Source: Ectothiorhodospira lacustris
GTDB taxonomy: Bacteria > Pseudomonadota > Gammaproteobacteria > Ectothiorhodospirales > Ectothiorhodospiraceae
Direction: 5' to 3'
Assembly: GCF_022227845.1 (NCBI RefSeq)
Contig: NZ_JAJNQN010000009.1
Coordinates: forward strand, 1 to 64,000
DNA: 64,000 nucleotides
The first letter of the stretch is position 1. Every line of letters starts with the position of its first letter. A model generated the notes under the pieces. It was given only the letters and a program-made list of their open reading frames with translations. It was not told where the DNA came from and made no database searches. A program made the position numbers and the translations under genes. Of this stretch, positions 62,276 through 64,000 are shown piece by piece.

Positions 62276-63119
62276 ACGGCAGGGACTGATCGCCCCGATA
62301 CTCCACCGAGTCCTCCTTGAGGATGGACTGTTCCGTTGCCTGGTTCATGACAATGATGCTGATACGGCGGTTGATGGGGTTTTCAGGGTTCTCCCGATCA
62401 AACAGCACCGTGGAACCCAGGCCGACCACACGTCCTACCTTGCTCTCTTCCATGCCGCCTGCCAGCATGGCGCGTCGTGCGGCGTTGGCCCGGTCGGTGG
62501 ACAGCTCCCAGTTGCTGTAGTTGACCCTGATGAACGGGCGGGCGTCCGTGTGACCGGTGATACTGATTTTGTTGGGCACTTGGTTGATGATGGCGCCCAG
62601 TTCCCGCAGGATGGCCGTGGAGTAGTTCATCAACTGGGAACTGCCCAGGTCGAACATGGGACGGTTTTCCTTGTCGACGATCTGGATGCGCAGGCCCTCC
62701 GGCGTGATGTCCAACAGCAACTGGTCCTTGAAGGGCTCCAGCGCCTGGCTCTGTTCCATGGCCTCTTCCAGCACTTCCTTGAGGTTCTCCAGCCGCTGCT
62801 GGTCCAGTTCCCGGGCCAGTTCTTCGGCCCGCTCCATGTCGATGGCGCCTTCAAAGTCGATGATGGAGGGTGAGGCCCCATCACCTTCGGTCGGGTAGGG
62901 CGGGGTGGGACTGATCCCCATGGCGGCGGAGGGATCCTGGAAATATTGGGAGATCGCTGCCTTCTGCACGTCATCCGTGACCGATAGAATCCACAGCAGG
63001 AGAAAGAAGGCCATCATGGCGATGGCGAAATCCGCAAATGCGATCTTCCAGGCACCGCCATGGTGACCGCCTTTCTTGACGATCCGCTTGATGACGATCG
63101 GCTGTTTTTTCTCATCCAT
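62265..63119 (-). CDS. motB: flagellar motor stator protein MotB
   Basis: A 284-residue stator subunit. It has a cytoplasmic basic start, one membrane helix with the proton-carrying Asp (AFADFAIAMMAFFLLLWILS), a plug and linker, and an OmpA-like peptidoglycan-binding domain (ITGHTDARPF, WELSTDRANAARRAML, NRRISIIV). ATG 63119 is chosen over a TTG 6 bases upstream. It follows motA after 12 bases. Its 3' end overlaps the convergent carbonic-anhydrase gene. Confidence 0.96.
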   Translation of the reverse strand: MDEKKQPIVIKRIVKKGGHHGGAWKIAFADFAIAMMAFFLLLWILSVTDDVQKAAISQYFQDPSAAMGISPTPPYPTEGDGASPSIIDFEGAIDMERAEELARELDQQRLENLKEVLEEAMEQSQALEPFKDQLLLDITPEGLRIQIVDKENRPMFDLGSSQLMNYSTAILRELGAIINQVPNKISITGHTDARPFIRVNYSNWELSTDRANAARRAMLAGGMEESKVGRVVGLGSTVLFDRENPENPINRRISIIVMNQATEQSILKEDSVEYRGDQSLPFTP

Positions 63120-63131
63120 CGCCAAGGCCGC

Positions 63132-63989
63132 TTACTCCTTGTTGCCGCGCAGGTGCTGTTCCAGCTCGATGAAGCTGGGGCGCATGTTGGAAGTCATGGC
63201 CTTGCGCCCGAACTCCACCGCCACCTGCGGGCTGTAGCCCTGTACATTGGCAAGGATGCAAGCCTTGAGGACCGCCAGATATTTGCTTTCTTCGTCGGCG
63301 CGTCGTTCAAGGGCATTGCTCAGAGGACCCACAAAACCGTAGGCCAGGAGGATCCCGGTGAAGGTACCCACCAGTGCGGCGGCCACCAGGCCACCGATCT
63401 TGTCGATGGGGCCGTCCAGGGCGGTCATGGTATTCACGATGCCCAGCACTGCCGCGACGATACCGAAGGCCGGCAGACCGTCGGCCACCCGGCTCACCGC
63501 ATGGGCGGGGTCTGCCGCCTCATGGTGGTGGGTTTCGATATCGATATCCATCAGGTTGTCCAGCTCGAAGGAGTTCATGCTGCCGCTGACCACCAGACGC
63601 ATGTAGTCCGAGATGAATTCCACCGCATGATGATTCTTCAGTACCCGGGGGTATTTTTCGAACAGGGGGCTGTTTTCCGGCTCTTCAACATCCCCTTCGA
63701 TGCCCATCAGCCCTTCCTTGCGCGCCTTGGTGAAGAGGTCATACATCAGGCTCAGCAGCTCCATGTAATCGTCTTTCTTGTAGACGGGGCCGCCCATCAT
63801 TTTGGGAATGAGGGTGATGACCTTCATGATTGTCTTCATGGGGTTGGCAATGACGAAGGCCCCCAAGGCCGCCCCGATGATGATGATGAACTCGTAGGGC
63901 TGCCAGATCAGGATGAGCTGCCCGCCATGAAGGGACCATCCGCCCAGTACGGCAACGATAACGATGATTGAGCCTAGAATGAGATTCAC
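63132..63989 (-). CDS. motA: flagellar motor stator protein MotA
   Basis: A 285-residue protein with four membrane helices that forms the proton channel with MotB. The family pattern is complete: N-terminal GSIIVIVAVLGGWSLHGG, cytoplasmic loop with the basic RKEGLMGIE segment, PAFGIVAAVLGIVNTM (conserved Pro), and VGTFTGILLAYGFVGPL. It is the first gene of the motAB pair; the promoter lies at or beyond the window edge. Confidence 0.96.
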   Translation of the reverse strand: MNLILGSIIVIVAVLGGWSLHGGQLILIWQPYEFIIIIGAALGAFVIANPMKTIMKVITLIPKMMGGPVYKKDDYMELLSLMYDLFTKARKEGLMGIEGDVEEPENSPLFEKYPRVLKNHHAVEFISDYMRLVVSGSMNSFELDNLMDIDIETHHHEAADPAHAVSRVADGLPAFGIVAAVLGIVNTMTALDGPIDKIGGLVAAALVGTFTGILLAYGFVGPLSNALERRADEESKYLAVLKACILANVQGYSPQVAVEFGRKAMTSNMRPSFIELEQHLRGNKE

Positions 63990-64000
63990 GGGCCGTGTTC

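Overview
The window looks like the chromosome of a gammaproteobacterium, most likely a halophilic or alkaliphilic, possibly autotrophic member of the Chromatiales/Ectothiorhodospiraceae type. The clues are a CbbR-like regulator beside a carboxysomal-type carbonic anhydrase, a multisubunit Mrp-type cation/proton antiporter, a phasin, bluB and motAB. Placement below class level is inference.

Region 1 (1-12.2 kb) is part of a chromosomal integron cassette array. AT-rich genes on the + strand are separated by attC sites, several with the diagnostic bulged stem. Cassettes carry a membrane protein, a nuclease-like protein, a SIR2-like protein, an ORF-less unit with a perfect 25-bp palindrome, a three-gene unit (zinc knuckle plus HNH), an AAA+ ATPase, a CaCA exchanger and a DUF1643 protein. 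A complete group IIC intron interrupts one attC on the bottom strand, a second intron 3' end sits in another attC, and a third truncated intron abuts an IS4-family element. The integrase is not in the window.

Region 2 (12.2-34.4 kb) holds bluB, a CIA30-like protein, a GAF-GGDEF diguanylate cyclase and a chemotaxis receptor. A long minus-strand operon then encodes adaptor, RND pump, second adaptor, a 39-aa ORF, Mrp AB-like, C, D and D-like subunits, and an NlpE/META lipoprotein. It is followed by a patatin-GntP pair and an Abhydrolase_9 protein. A 513-bp copy of the chemotaxis receptor and a Fic remnant lie just before the CRISPR locus.

Region 3 (34.4-48.5 kb) is a complete type I-E CRISPR-Cas locus: cas3, cas8e, cas11, cas7e, cas5e, cas6e, cas1e, cas2e, leader and an array of 82 repeats and 81 spacers at exact 61-bp spacing. 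Between cas3 and cas8e lies the main discovery of this reading. Two degenerate repeats flank a 21-nt pseudo-spacer on the minus strand. Its first 16 bases match the cas8e 5' leader at 13 positions, next to an AAG motif. This is the arrangement expected of a CreR-type RNA that directs Cascade to repress its own operon.

Region 4 (48.5-64 kb) holds a phasin, a heme peroxidase and a PAS-GGDEF protein. Next come two lipoprotein sulfatases with dockerin-like tails and an octaheme cytochrome-TPR protein, flanked by 28-bp direct repeats, one of which overlaps the terminator of a tRNA-Val gene. A CbbR-like LysR regulator, a CsoSCA-type carbonic anhydrase and motB/motA complete the window.
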